Shown: positions 8,130-17,587, numbered from the stretch's first letter. The stretch is 64,000 bases of DNA from Alkalinema pantanalense (GCF_050753345.1 NZ_JBLZFX010000003.1:92057-156056), one strand, 5' to 3'. The notes: a model not told the origin generated them from the sequence alone. Program-made: numbers and translations.

Positions 8130-9494
8130 CTACTTCACCCGCACCGCACGGTTTGCCGTATTCCGTTCCACATCCCGCACCTTCTTACCGCGCCACAACA
8201 GCCGAATCGGAGTTCCCTTAAAGCCCAACGACTCCCGGAACTTCCGCTCAATGTAGCGTCGATAGCCATCCCCAAACAGTTCGGGATTATTGACAAATAG
8301 CGCGATCGTGGGTGGCTGGGCACTCACCTGTGTCCCGTAGTAAATTTTGCCCTGCTTGCCTTGGCGGGTGGTGGGCGGCGTGTGCCACATCACCGCATCT
8401 TCCAGAATTTCGTTGATGACGGACGTACTAATGCGGCGTCGGTGTTGTTCCGCTGCCGGAGCAATTAGATCGAAAATTTTCTCCACCCGTTGCCCATTCA
8501 TGGCACTGGTGAAAATCATATCGGCCCATTCCGTGAAGTGCAGCCGCGATCGCACATCCCGTTCGTAGTCGTAAATCGTCGTGGAATCCTTTTCGATCGC
8601 ATCCCACTTATTCACCACCACCACACAGGCCCGTCCCTCATCCAGGATTCGGCCCGCCAGTTTCTGATCCTGCTCAGTGACGCCATCGACGGCATCGATC
8701 ACCATCAGAACCACATCCGCACGGTTAATCGCCTTAAAGGCCCGGTTAATGCTGAAAAATTCCGGCCCGTATTCCACATGTTTCTTTTTGCGAATCCCGG
8801 CGGTGTCAATCAACCGATAGTTGACGCCCTTGCGCTCCACCAGCATATCGATCGTGTCGCGGGTGGTTCCGGAAATGGGACTGACGATCGACCGATTTTG
8901 CCCTGTAAAGGCATTCAGCAAACTGGACTTACCCACGTTAGGCCGTCCCACGATCGCCACCCGAATTTCCTCTGCCTCTTCCACCTCTTCGATCGGCGGA
9001 AAATGCTTCAGCACCTCATCCAGGACATCGCCCGTACCGTTCCCATGGATCCCCGAGGCTGCGTAGGGTTGCCCCAAGCCCAGACTCCAAAACTCCGCCG
9101 CCTGCAATTCCCCCTGCATTACCGATTCGCACTTGTTGACCGCAACCACGACGGGCACGTCCTGCAAGCGTAACCAACTGGCGATTTCCTCATCGGCTAT
9201 AGTTAAGCCTTCCTGCCCATCCACCACAAAAATTGCTGCACAGGCTTCAATCAGCGCCGCCTCTGCCTGTTCCCGAATGAAGGGTAAAAATTCCGTGTCG
9301 TCGTCGAAGACCAACCCGCCCGTATCCACGACCATAAATTCCCGATCGCGCCAGAAGGCTCGCTTGTAGGTACGATCTCGGGTAACGCCGGGTTCATCAA
9401 ACACGATCGCTTCCTGCACCTGGGCAAGGCGATTGACGATGGTTGATTTACCGACATTGGGACGGCCAATAATGGCAACAACAGGTAACGGCAT
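8130..9494 (-). CDS. der: Ribosome-assembly GTPase Der (EngA)
   Basis: A tandem-GTPase needed for 50S subunit maturation. Both G domains are visible: the first with GRPNVGKST at residue 10, DTGG and NKCE; the second with GRPNVGKSSLLNAF near residue 185, DTAGIRKK and NKWD. A C-terminal KH-like domain follows, ending with GTPIRLLWRGKK and a short basic tail. Length is 454 aa. The ATG at 9494 (MPLPVVAIIG) was chosen because Der proteins begin just before the first P-loop; the codon at 9518 would add eight residues. A 227-residue frame on the opposite strand is only a shadow. Confidence 0.95.
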   Translation of the reverse strand: MPLPVVAIIGRPNVGKSTIVNRLAQVQEAIVFDEPGVTRDRTYKRAFWRDREFMVVDTGGLVFDDDTEFLPFIREQAEAALIEACAAIFVVDGQEGLTIADEEIASWLRLQDVPVVVAVNKCESVMQGELQAAEFWSLGLGQPYAASGIHGNGTGDVLDEVLKHFPPIEEVEEAEEIRVAIVGRPNVGKSSLLNAFTGQNRSIVSPISGTTRDTIDMLVERKGVNYRLIDTAGIRKKKHVEYGPEFFSINRAFKAINRADVVLMVIDAVDGVTEQDQKLAGRILDEGRACVVVVNKWDAIEKDSTTIYDYERDVRSRLHFTEWADMIFTSAMNGQRVEKIFDLIAPAAEQHRRRISTSVINEILEDAVMWHTPPTTRQGKQGKIYYGTQVSAQPPTIALFVNNPELFGDGYRRYIERKFRESLGFKGTPIRLLWRGKKVRDVERNTANRAVRVK

Positions 9495-9653
9495 AAAGCG
9501 TGGAGGGGAAAGAACCAAACCTCTATAGTACCAAGATTTGTCTCTATGTCTAGCTATTCACATTCAACCGATAGGCTTCAACCAGGAGCCAAGTCTCCAA
9601 ATCCCAGGAAACCTTGAAATAATAGGTCTTGGAATCTACATCCCCGCTTTTCC

Positions 9654-10529
9654 ATGACCCTATTCTCCGTTGAAGCACGCCAGCAGCAATACACCACCTA
9701 CCGCCTCCAGGATGAAACCGCCCAAGCCGCGATCGAAGTAGTGCCCGATCGGGGTGGGATCATTACCCGCTGGCAGATCCAGGATCGCGAACTTCTGTAT
9801 CTCAATCAGGAACGATTCCAGGATCCCAACCTGTCCGTGCGGGGTGGCATTCCCATCCTGTTTCCCATCTGCGGCAACCTGCCCAACAACCGCTACACCC
9901 TGGGCGATCGTACCTACAGCCTCAAACAGCATGGGTTTGCCCGCGATCTGCCTTGGCAAGTCGTCAGCCAATCCGCCACCGACTGCGCCAGCCTCACCCT
10001 CGCCCTCTCCAGCAACGCCCAAACCTACGAGGTCTATCCCTTTGACTTTCATCTGGAATTTACCTACCGCATCCTGGGCAATCGCCTGACGATCGACCAG
10101 CAATACACCAACCACTCCCAAGTCCCCATGCCCTTCTCCACGGGCTTCCATCCCTACTTCAACGTCCAAGACAAATCCCAACTGCGGTTCGACCTGCCCA
10201 CCACCACCGCGATCGACCAAAAGACCCAGCAATCCCTGCCATTTTTCAACACCTTTGATTTTGCCCAACCCGAAATCGACTGGGCCTTTCCCGACCTCAG
10301 CCGCACCGTCGCGATCGCCAATGACCTGCAAACCCACCTGCGCCTCACCCTGACCTACAGTCCTGCCTTTTCCACCCTCGTCTTCTGGACACTTCAGGAT
10401 CAGGACTTTTACTGCCTAGAACCCTGGTCAGCCCCCCGTAATGCCCTCAATACGGGCGATCGCCTACTCACCCTCGCCCCCGGAGAAACCCGATCGCTAC
10501 AAATGGAGCTCACCGCCGACTGGATCTAG
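9654..10529 (+). CDS. Aldose 1-epimerase-like (galactose mutarotase superfamily) protein
   Basis: A beta-sandwich sugar epimerase. Visible family features are VVPDRGGIITRWQ near residue 30, GGIPILFPICGNL near residue 65, the conserved His in KQHGFARDLPW, and the His in FSTGFHPYFNV near residue 165; the C-terminal CLEPWSAP contains the expected acidic residue. These fit the aldose-1-epimerase / hexose-6-phosphate epimerase (YeaD-like) group. The substrate cannot be read from the sequence. Length 291 aa is normal. The gene appears monocistronic, and its codon use is C-rich at third positions compared with its neighbours. Confidence 0.85.
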   Translation: MTLFSVEARQQQYTTYRLQDETAQAAIEVVPDRGGIITRWQIQDRELLYLNQERFQDPNLSVRGGIPILFPICGNLPNNRYTLGDRTYSLKQHGFARDLPWQVVSQSATDCASLTLALSSNAQTYEVYPFDFHLEFTYRILGNRLTIDQQYTNHSQVPMPFSTGFHPYFNVQDKSQLRFDLPTTTAIDQKTQQSLPFFNTFDFAQPEIDWAFPDLSRTVAIANDLQTHLRLTLTYSPAFSTLVFWTLQDQDFYCLEPWSAPRNALNTGDRLLTLAPGETRSLQMELTADWI

Positions 10530-10741
10530 CTCCCATCTGGATCCCAGCTAGATGACCTTCGTGTCTAGGCCACAGCGACCCAAGAGCTAGATCCGTGAAA
10601 ATGCGGCTCTCCGTACCCCATGGCTCAACAACTTGCCGTAAATTGATAGAGTAAGGCACTGGCGAGCAGGGTGAAAATCTTGTCCCAAAAGCATTACAGA
10701 GATTCCATACCTGTTTAAAATTCGCGTTTGAAGGTTCGGAA

Positions 10742-12232
10742 ATGATTACCGCTCTCACCGTGTTAGTGGCACTGGGCATTCTTGGCTGGGGCTTCTATCG
10801 CGCCAAACCCTACGGCAAACTGGGCATTCTGTCCTGGTTACAATCGGTGACCTTGATGGCTCCCTGGTTGCTGTTCTTTGGCCTCTTTTCCGTCGGCATC
10901 TATCTCAATCTCGTGGGCATGTTGCTCCTGTTCGTCGTGTCCACCGGAGGTTATATTCTGCTGGGACGACAAATTCGCACGATCGCCCCCGAGGAACTCG
11001 CAAAACGGGCCGAGGAGATTGCTAAAGCTAGGGCAGAAGTCAGTGAGCCAAGTTCCACCGAGCCAGACGCTGAAGCTTCCACAAAAACCCCGTTTCCTCC
11101 AGCGGCGATTCCCCAACTTCAACCCATTTCCACTGAGGATTTAACGACTATTAAGGGAATTTTTGGGATAGATACTTTTTTTGCCACGGAAACCATTCCC
11201 TTTCAAGACGGGGCAGTGTTTAACGGCAATTTGCGCGGAGATGTCGAAAAAGTCCATACCAAGCTCTCTGAACTGTTACAGGAACGGACGGGCGATCGCT
11301 ACCGCTTATTCCTCGTCGAGAACCAAGAAGGTCGCCCCACGGTCGTCGTTTTGCCCAGTAGCAACGATCCCAAGCCCCTAACCCTGACGCAAAAAATTCT
11401 GGCCGCAATTCTCTTTGTCGCCACGATCGGCACCACATTAGAAATGGCAGGCTTACTCCAAGGCTTTGATTTCTACAGTGCCCCCCAACGCTACGCCGAA
11501 GTGGTTCCCCTCGCCGCAGGGCTGTTCAGTATTCTGGCTGTCCATGAACTGGGCCATTGGGTCATGGCCAAACGGCACCAAGTCAAGCTCAGTTGGCCCT
11601 TTTTCTTCCCCACCTGGCAAATCGGCTCCTTTGGGGCTTTGACTAACTTTGCATCCTTGCTACCCAACCGTTCTGCTCTCTTTGATATTGCCTTTGCAGG
11701 GCCAGCCGCCGGAGGATTACTCTCTCTGGGCATGTTGATTACGGGACTGACCCTCTCCCATCCCGGTAGCCCGTTTAAAGTGCCGACCACATTTTTTGAA
11801 GGATCCATGTTGGTCGGAACCCTAACTCGGGTGATCTTGGGTAGCGAAGTTCAACAAAATTTTATTGAAGTGAGTCCCTTAGTGGTTCTAGGTTGGCTCG
11901 GCTTGGTCATTACGGCGATTAACTTAATGCCCGCTGGCCGATTGGACGGTGGACGGATTGTGCAAGCGATCTATGGTCGCAAAATCGCGACCCGTACCAC
12001 GATCGTGACAATTGTTTTCCTAGGCTTAGCATCCTTGGTCAATCCCTTGGCACTCTACTGGGCGATCGTCATTCTCTTTCTGCAACGGAATCTAGAGCGC
12101 CCCAGCCTCAACGAGCTACCAGAGCCCGATGACACCCGCGCTGCCTTGGGGTTGTTAGCATTGTTTTTAATGATTACCGTGCTGCTGCCGCTGACGCCCA
12201 GCTTGGCAGGACGCTTGGGCTTTTCGGTCTAA
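10742..12232 (+). CDS. Site-2 protease family metalloprotease (EGY1-like)
   Basis: An intramembrane zinc protease of the kind represented by plant EGY1 and cyanobacterial homologues. The N-terminal part has two hydrophobic helices (residues 2-18 and 35-75), then a soluble region containing DLTTIKGIFGIDTFFATETI, typical of the EGY group. The zinc site HELGH lies at about residue 266, and the second motif NLMPAGRLDGGRI, with the third ligand Asp, near residue 398. Several further transmembrane helices follow. Length is 496 aa. The ATG is preceded by GAAGGTTCGGAA. Possible substrates are membrane-bound regulators; none is indicated by neighbours. Confidence 0.88.
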   Translation: MITALTVLVALGILGWGFYRAKPYGKLGILSWLQSVTLMAPWLLFFGLFSVGIYLNLVGMLLLFVVSTGGYILLGRQIRTIAPEELAKRAEEIAKARAEVSEPSSTEPDAEASTKTPFPPAAIPQLQPISTEDLTTIKGIFGIDTFFATETIPFQDGAVFNGNLRGDVEKVHTKLSELLQERTGDRYRLFLVENQEGRPTVVVLPSSNDPKPLTLTQKILAAILFVATIGTTLEMAGLLQGFDFYSAPQRYAEVVPLAAGLFSILAVHELGHWVMAKRHQVKLSWPFFFPTWQIGSFGALTNFASLLPNRSALFDIAFAGPAAGGLLSLGMLITGLTLSHPGSPFKVPTTFFEGSMLVGTLTRVILGSEVQQNFIEVSPLVVLGWLGLVITAINLMPAGRLDGGRIVQAIYGRKIATRTTIVTIVFLGLASLVNPLALYWAIVILFLQRNLERPSLNELPEPDDTRAALGLLALFLMITVLLPLTPSLAGRLGFSV

Positions 12233-12568
12233 GACGACAGGCTTCTAAGACTAAAGGTTACTGACTGGCAAATGCCCCCTGACGGCTTAACACGATTGAA
12301 CAGCCTGTAAACTGCCATAAAATCCTAAATAATGCTTATTAGCAACACAGGCCAGCATTTTCGAGCGTTTACCCACCCAAAACCTTAAATTTTGCGCATT
12401 AAGTCTTGATTCCTTTCCGATCGCTCGATATATTGCAACTTAATTTAACCGCCTTCAAGACGTTCCATTAGAACTTCTCAATCGGTCTCTTAATTGCACT
12501 ACCCAGAACAAACTTTACGGTTTCCTGACGGTTTAGTTATTGATCTTTCCGGTTGTGGGGTTCAACCT
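12233..12568. other. Gene-free stretch before the PIN-like gene
   Basis: No ORF of note unless the PIN-like gene begins at the TTG at 12494, which directly follows an in-frame TAA. No clear terminator follows the protease gene. The region probably holds the promoter of the next gene. Confidence 0.4.
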
Positions 12569-13546
12569 ATGACAAAAGCTCTGGAAGTTCCACCCGTTTT
12601 ACTCCTGTTTGACATCAGTGCGGTTTTAGCAACCGAACTCCGCGATTGGCAAGCCTTTCGAAGGGTAGGAGAATGCTACCTGCCCCAGGCAGTGCAGCAG
12701 GAATTGCAAGACCTCAGCCAACATGCGATCGAAAAATCCCAGGAATCCAGAGCTAGGGAATTTCTCGGCTTCTTGGAACGCGGGGTTTGGCAGTGGACCG
12801 ACGACGCGATCGATCATCCCCTCCTACAACCTGCCCCCGGTCATGGCATGAGCAAGCGCGCGCGCTTAGCCCTTGCCGTTTCCCGTTGCGCCCATGGATT
12901 TGCGCAATATAACTCCCACAGTCTTGTGGTTCTTGTCACCAATGAACCCATTCCCCTTCAAGGTTTGCAGTCCCTTCACATCCCCAACCTCTGCCTGATT
13001 GCCACCAGTGCCCTGCTAACCTGGAGTCGCACCGATCGTCGCCCAACACCAGTGGCCCAGCAGATCCTCACAATGCGTCACCTGCGCAGTGAACACCCCG
13101 GCATGGGGCAAATGACTGCCTTTACAACCCCGAGTAATGTGGCCAAGACAACTGCAACTCGCACTCCAACCACAAAAACGGCAGTAACCCACACGATGCC
13201 TGATCGCAAGCTCACCTCTACGGGCTCGCTCAATTCCCCTCGATCGATGCCTCAAAACCCTCGATCGTCCTCGACCAATCGTCGCCATGCCAAGCCCGAT
13301 CGCTATCCTGTAACTTCCACCCGACCAAATGCCATTCGCCAATTATGGTCAGGCTTCCTAGCCCTTTCAATGTTTGTGTTACTAGGGGGAACGGTTTGGT
13401 ACCTATTCCATCCCAGAAGTTTCAATCAATTCCTCCGGGATCGCGGCCTTCCACCCATTCCACCACTGATCTCCCACTCCACCACTGATTTCCCAAGTAA
13501 TGCCCAAACCTACCGTTCCCCAGTTTTCACAGGACATCCCCAGTGA
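12569..13546 (+). CDS. PIN-like domain protein with C-terminal membrane anchor
   Basis: Residues 1-175 (from MTKALEVPPVLLLFDISAVL) resemble a PIN-type nuclease fold: a first acidic residue in LLLFDISAVL, a Glu in QAVQQELQDL, and an Asp-rich TDDAIDHP region followed by a hydrophobic strand, VVLVTNEP. A long Ser/Thr/Pro-rich linker of low complexity (about residues 190-270) leads to one transmembrane helix (FLALSMFVLLGGTVWYLFHP) and a short tail. The protein would therefore be tail-anchored with the domain in the cytoplasm. The ATG at 12569 was chosen; a TTG at 12494 would add 25 plausible residues. Nuclease activity is inference; no antitoxin-like partner is adjacent. Confidence 0.6.
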   Translation: MTKALEVPPVLLLFDISAVLATELRDWQAFRRVGECYLPQAVQQELQDLSQHAIEKSQESRAREFLGFLERGVWQWTDDAIDHPLLQPAPGHGMSKRARLALAVSRCAHGFAQYNSHSLVVLVTNEPIPLQGLQSLHIPNLCLIATSALLTWSRTDRRPTPVAQQILTMRHLRSEHPGMGQMTAFTTPSNVAKTTATRTPTTKTAVTHTMPDRKLTSTGSLNSPRSMPQNPRSSSTNRRHAKPDRYPVTSTRPNAIRQLWSGFLALSMFVLLGGTVWYLFHPRSFNQFLRDRGLPPIPPLISHSTTDFPSNAQTYRSPVFTGHPQ

Positions 13547-13813
13547 AAGTTTGATTGCAAGTTTAATTGTGAAAACGTTCTGTCCAATGGCAGTCGACTA
13601 TAATTCTGACAGAGGATGAGGCAAGCACAGACAATTCAATATCCAAACAGTTCGACTATCAGCCCCCAGATTCGAAAACTATAGAGTAGCTCTACACAGC
13701 ATCTGCTAGGAAATATCTACCATCTGAGCGAACTAAACTGATAGCCATCTGTAAATTTTGGGTAATCTGCCTGTAAAGCCTTTGTAAATCAGGCAGCCAA
13801 TGCTGGGTTAGAT

Positions 13814-15523
13814 ATGAATAGAAGCTCCCAAGCAAAGCTCAAAATGCTGATTGTTGACGATGAGCCAGACAACCTTGATCTGCTCTATCGGACATTTCGG
13901 CTGGAATTCCAAGTACTCCGTGCAGAAAGTGCCATTGCCGCTCTGGAGTTACTTGAGGAGTATGGTGAAGTCGCCATTATTATTTCTGATCAGAGAATGC
14001 CTGAAATGTTGGGAACTGAATTTCTCAGCAAAACGGTAGAGCGGTTCCCCGATACGATTCGAATTGTCTTAACAGCTTATACCGATGTTAAAGACTTAGT
14101 TGACGCAATTAACTCTGGGAAGGTGTTTAAGTACATCACCAAGCCCTGGAATCAGCAACAATTACAGGCCGTAGTTCGACAAGCCGCCGAAACCTATCGA
14201 GTTGTCAAACAAAGAACTGAGGAACTTCGGCGATCGCTTCGACGAGAATCCTTGTTTAATGCCGTTAATACTGCTATTCGAGAGTCCATCGACTACGGCA
14301 GCATGCTGCAAGCGATCGTGGAAACCCTTGGTAAAAACTTTACTTCGGAATGCTGTAGCTTGCATCCCATTGAAAACGGGTTTCTGTCCAGCCAAGTGGT
14401 TCAGTACATCGCCAACGACCACATTCCCGCGAATCTTTGGAATCCAACCATGCCTCTGATTCGCACCGTTCTAGAAGACTATGCCACAGAAGACTATGCC
14501 ACCACGGAGAGTGGGTTTCGAGCTATTAAAACGTTTACGGAAGAGAATGTCGAGCAGAATACAGCGCATGTCATCATTCCCTTGACCTATCAAACAGACC
14601 TACTAGCCGTTCTCTCGATTATTCGCAAAGGGGATCTGAATCAGTGGTCTACTGAAGATCTGGAACTACTAGAAGGCGTATCAGAACAAGCCGTTATTGC
14701 AATTTCTCAAGCGAAACTGTACCAACGGACTCAGAAACAAGCTGAGCAAATCCGCGCTGAACTTGCTGTTGCTCGGCAAATCCAAAATAATTTACTCCGG
14801 CAAACCTTGCCAGAATTACCAGGGGTCTGCGTGCAAGCTTGTTGCCATCCTGCCCGAGAAGTGGGGGGAGATTTTTTTGAAGTGTATCAACACCCCCAAG
14901 GCGATCTTTGGTTGGCGGTGGGAGATGTATCGGGGAAAGGGGTTCCGGCAGCCTTGTTTATGGCCAGTGCCATTTCTGTCCTGCGCCGGGAACTCGCCCA
15001 AGAAACTTCACCCAATCCAGAAGACGTAATGCAAAATTTAAATCGCATTATGTTAGATGATTTGGTCAGTACTAACTGCTTTATCACGATGGTGTTGGCA
15101 AGGTTTAACCCCCTTACCCGACAGATCGTCTATGCCAATGCGGGCCATCTCTATCCTCTGCTCTGGGCTCGACAAATGGCTAATGCTGAAATTATTCCCC
15201 AATATCTGACCAATCGAGGGGTGCCTTTGGGAATTCGTGAACTATGGAAGGCACCTTCCGGTAGCGCTGTCCTCGAACCAGGACACACCTTTCTGTTAAT
15301 GAGCGATGGCGTCACCGAGATCACAATTCGAAATCAGATACCAGTTTATTCCACAACCCCTACCTCGGCTGAGTCAGGCATGATGCTACAACAGGCAGGC
15401 TTCTGGAAGTTACTGCAAGAGGATCGGGATTGTCTAGATCTGAAACGTCTGCTTGCCCGAATTCGAGCTGCCACCATTGCCCAAGAAGATGATCAAACTA
15501 TGCTATCTTTGGAGGTTCTGTAA
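13814..15523 (+). CDS. Response regulator with GAF and SpoIIE-type PP2C phosphatase domains
   Basis: Three domains are visible. Residues 10-130 are a receiver with VDDEPDN, acceptor D59 in IISDQRMPEM and the switch Lys in YITKPWN. Residues 150-300 form a GAF-like sensor region. Residues 315-569 form a SpoIIE/RsbU phosphatase with ARQIQNNLL, REVGGDFFEV, VGDVSGKGVPAALFM, ANAGHLYPL and LLMSDGVTE, which supply the metal-binding Asp residues. Such proteins dephosphorylate anti-anti-sigma (STAS) proteins when the receiver is phosphorylated. The gene is followed after 3 bp by an RsbW-like kinase, so the two form one operon. The receiver is a paralogue of that at 1-903. Confidence 0.92.
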   Translation: MNRSSQAKLKMLIVDDEPDNLDLLYRTFRLEFQVLRAESAIAALELLEEYGEVAIIISDQRMPEMLGTEFLSKTVERFPDTIRIVLTAYTDVKDLVDAINSGKVFKYITKPWNQQQLQAVVRQAAETYRVVKQRTEELRRSLRRESLFNAVNTAIRESIDYGSMLQAIVETLGKNFTSECCSLHPIENGFLSSQVVQYIANDHIPANLWNPTMPLIRTVLEDYATEDYATTESGFRAIKTFTEENVEQNTAHVIIPLTYQTDLLAVLSIIRKGDLNQWSTEDLELLEGVSEQAVIAISQAKLYQRTQKQAEQIRAELAVARQIQNNLLRQTLPELPGVCVQACCHPAREVGGDFFEVYQHPQGDLWLAVGDVSGKGVPAALFMASAISVLRRELAQETSPNPEDVMQNLNRIMLDDLVSTNCFITMVLARFNPLTRQIVYANAGHLYPLLWARQMANAEIIPQYLTNRGVPLGIRELWKAPSGSAVLEPGHTFLLMSDGVTEITIRNQIPVYSTTPTSAESGMMLQQAGFWKLLQEDRDCLDLKRLLARIRAATIAQEDDQTMLSLEVL

Positions 15524-15526
15524 AAG

Positions 15527-15982
15527 ATGAAAACAGAGCTGCACGTCCCTAGCGATCTACGTTTCTTAGCCGTAGTTGAGCATTGGCTATTAGATAGCCT
15601 ACAACTAGAAATTGGTAATGTAGTGGACTGGTCAAGACAATCCACTCGCCTACGGTTGGCATTAGTGGAAGCTTACTCCAATGTTGTTCGACATGCCCAT
15701 CGAGATCAGCCTAACTTGCCAGTTGTCCTCAGACTAGAACTTCACGATCGCGACCTTGCCTTAGAAATTTGGGACTGTGGTCAAGGGTACAATCCCTCAG
15801 AATATAAACCACCGACACCAGAAGATAAGCAAGAACACGGTTATGGTTGGCTAATTTTAAACCGCTTAATGGATCGTGTGGAGTATTGTCTCCAAGTAGA
15901 TGGTCGTAACTGCCTTAAGCTAGAGGCTAATCTACCTAACGCTAGTGTTGAAGAAGATCAGAAGGTGTCTACAGTAGACTAA
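15527..15982 (+). CDS. RsbW/SpoIIAB-like serine kinase (anti-sigma factor ATPase)
   Basis: A 151-residue HATPase_c_2 protein. The N-box is LRLALVEAYSNVVRHAH, and the G1 box is WDCGQGYNPS; the GYGWLILNRLMD segment corresponds to the G2 lid. Proteins of this family phosphorylate a STAS-domain partner and often hold a sigma factor or another target. The start lies 3 bp after the stop of the SpoIIE gene, with GGAGG 10 nt upstream inside that gene, indicating translational coupling. No STAS gene is present nearby, so the substrate of the kinase/phosphatase pair must be encoded elsewhere. Confidence 0.88.
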   Translation: MKTELHVPSDLRFLAVVEHWLLDSLQLEIGNVVDWSRQSTRLRLALVEAYSNVVRHAHRDQPNLPVVLRLELHDRDLALEIWDCGQGYNPSEYKPPTPEDKQEHGYGWLILNRLMDRVEYCLQVDGRNCLKLEANLPNASVEEDQKVSTVD

Positions 15983-16579
15983 GAGAATTCATTCTCCTAG
16001 AACGTTCTAGATAGCTACCCATGCTTTATGACAGATCCCCCACCTGATCCTTTTGATCCTCTTCGCAGTAAGTTAGTTATACGGCCTTTAGGGGCTAGGA
16101 GTTCGGCTGACTTGAGCACTAGATTACAAAGCCAAAGCTGTGTCTGCATAGCATAGTTACCTTCTCTTCTTTGCAGCCCTCATCCTAGAACTGAGCTAGA
16201 ACTGTCGCTCCCAAGTTCTAAGAACCATTCTAATGAGTCTTCTTAACAAGTCTCTGATGAAGCAATTGAGAGCAGGTATAGAACTTGCGGAAGTTGATTG
16301 GATCCGAAGAAGCAACTCTGTTCTATCAGCCATGTCTATCGCCCATGGTGGTTTTATCAGTATTGATTCAGTCTTGATATCGGTGTTGATAATTACCAAC
16401 AGTCATAGTTCTGTCGATCGGATTATCAATGGATTGCCCTATGGCGCGTCTATCTTATCCTTCAATTGATAGCAAGTTCCCACTCTGCAACCAGGATTGG
16501 ACGAGTCCAGTCTAGCGCTAAAGGCATACTGCACAGTTTTTGCGTGTGTTTCAATAATCACAAGGTTGATGAATAAAGT
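15983..16579. other. Gene-free stretch with a small palindrome
   Basis: CTAGAACGTTCTAG (15997-16010) is a perfect 14-bp palindrome 14 nt after the RsbW-like stop. A possible 78-codon frame at 16233-16469 has no recognisable domain and no Shine-Dalgarno; I do not call it. The rest shows no RNA or repeat that I can support. Confidence 0.4.
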
Positions 16580-16870
16580 ATGGGTCGAGCAGGAAAAGCT
16601 TTGAAACAGGTGCTGCGTCAATACAGCATTACACAGAACCAATTAGCTGTGACCATGGGCATTGATCGTTCAAACGTGAGTCGATGGGTGAACGGGAGTC
16701 GAGACCCGTCCGCTGAGGCTGTAGCAGAGATCAAAGATGCCCTAACAAGAATTCAATCGTCTGCATCAGAAGATTTTGTACGGTGGTTTCTTTATGAACC
16801 CCCTAGTGAAACGGAACCAGAAGAGGCTAAACAGCCCGACAGTCCGTTAGAACTGAAGCAAACTAATTAA
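16580..16870 (+). CDS. Small XRE-family helix-turn-helix protein
   Basis: The 96-residue protein has a five-helix XRE/Cro-type DNA-binding domain (residues 5-62): LKQVLRQYSITQNQLAVTMG leads into IDRSNVSRWVNGSRDPSAEA, the classic turn and recognition helix. The C-terminal 30 residues are acidic and probably disordered. It could act as a stand-alone repressor. It is monocistronic, and its target is unknown. There is no strong Shine-Dalgarno; AAGG lies about 17 nt upstream. Confidence 0.85.
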   Translation: MGRAGKALKQVLRQYSITQNQLAVTMGIDRSNVSRWVNGSRDPSAEAVAEIKDALTRIQSSASEDFVRWFLYEPPSETEPEEAKQPDSPLELKQTN

Positions 16871-17355
16871 GGTCAGAGTAATCAAGAATAGACTCTCTTA
16901 ATGGATTAAGTCCTAGTACTTATTATCCAGGAATTTTTCATTCCATCAGCGATGAATTTTCAGTCAAGAATACAAGCTGACAATCCGATCGCTTGGGAAT
17001 GACAACGTCCAAGGGAGCGCCTGCCATAGGCCTGTAGTAGCATTACATCCCCCTTGATAGCCCCCACCCTTTACAACCTCACCTAAGACTAGGCTACCTA
17101 TCAAATGACTATTTGTCAACATTGATGGCTAGCCTAGTTTTGATCTTAGAAGCCTAGTCGATCGTGAGGGGCTGGATTGCTGGTAGGTCAACTGAATGCT
17201 CAATTGTTTAACTTCGATAAACTGCATAGAAGATATCGGGAACTATTATCTTATTGTTAGACAGTCCTAGCCCTAACAAATCCTACCATTGCCTCAGTGG
17301 ATTGCCAAGAGTGACTCAAGGAGGTTGTCCAACGAGATTCGAGATATTTAGCAGG

Positions 17356-17398
17356 ATTGGCGTCCGTTCGATCGAGACTCGATCGAACGGACGCCAAT
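17356..17398. repeat. Perfect 43-bp palindrome
   Basis: Two exactly complementary 21-bp arms (17356-17376 and 17378-17398) flank a single A at 17377. The arms begin ATTGGCGTCC and contain the core GTTCGATCGAG. The core GTTCGATCGA(A/G) also forms the centre of the palindrome at 46745-46774. No T-run follows immediately. It could be a terminator-like hairpin, a protein site or a small mobile palindrome. Confidence 0.85.
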
Positions 17399-17540
17399 GA
17401 TCTTTCTGTTGATTCTCGATTTACTCCTTTTGCTAAACAAGAACTACACCTTGCATAAATCCAGTTAAGTCCTCCTCACGTATTCCCTCTTTGATAAGGC
17501 TGATCGGTACGGTAAATCCCTACGCAGGAGGTACCCCGTA

Positions 17541-17573
17541 ATGCAATCAGTCTATTCAGCGGGAATAACTTGA
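17541..17573 (+). CDS. Possible 10-residue leader peptide upstream of the ferritin-like gene
   Basis: An ATG at 17541 follows a consensus AGGAGG (17526-17531) with 9-nt spacing and encodes MQSVYSAGIT before a TGA at 17571. The stop lies 14 nt before the ATG of the next gene, whose own Shine-Dalgarno (AAGGAG) begins at 17574, immediately after the stop. The layout suggests translational coupling or an upstream regulatory frame. This is inferred only from spacing. Confidence 0.3.
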   Translation: MQSVYSAGIT

Positions 17574-17587
17574 AAGGAGACTATGTC

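Larger units (their letters stand above)
16871..17587. other. Gene-free stretch with a 43-bp palindrome and a possible leader peptide
   Basis: This 717-bp region lacks a gene of normal size. It carries the perfect palindrome at 17356-17398 and, directly before the ferritin-like gene, a 10-codon frame with a consensus Shine-Dalgarno (17541-17573), both listed separately. GGTAC (17506-17510) can pair with GTACC (17531-17535), which would partly hide that Shine-Dalgarno. Confidence 0.5.

Noticed and set aside
8490..9173. 227-residue open frame on the plus strand inside der
   Set aside because: It is opposite der, whose GTPase motifs are certain; the His/Pro/Arg-rich product is typical of an antisense shadow.
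9660..10337. 225-residue Gly/Val-rich frame opposite the epimerase gene
   Set aside because: The composition follows from the C-rich third positions of the epimerase gene; no ribosome site or domain.
16233..16469. 78-codon frame between the RsbW-like and XRE genes
   Set aside because: No Shine-Dalgarno, no domain, mixed composition; could be real but not supported.
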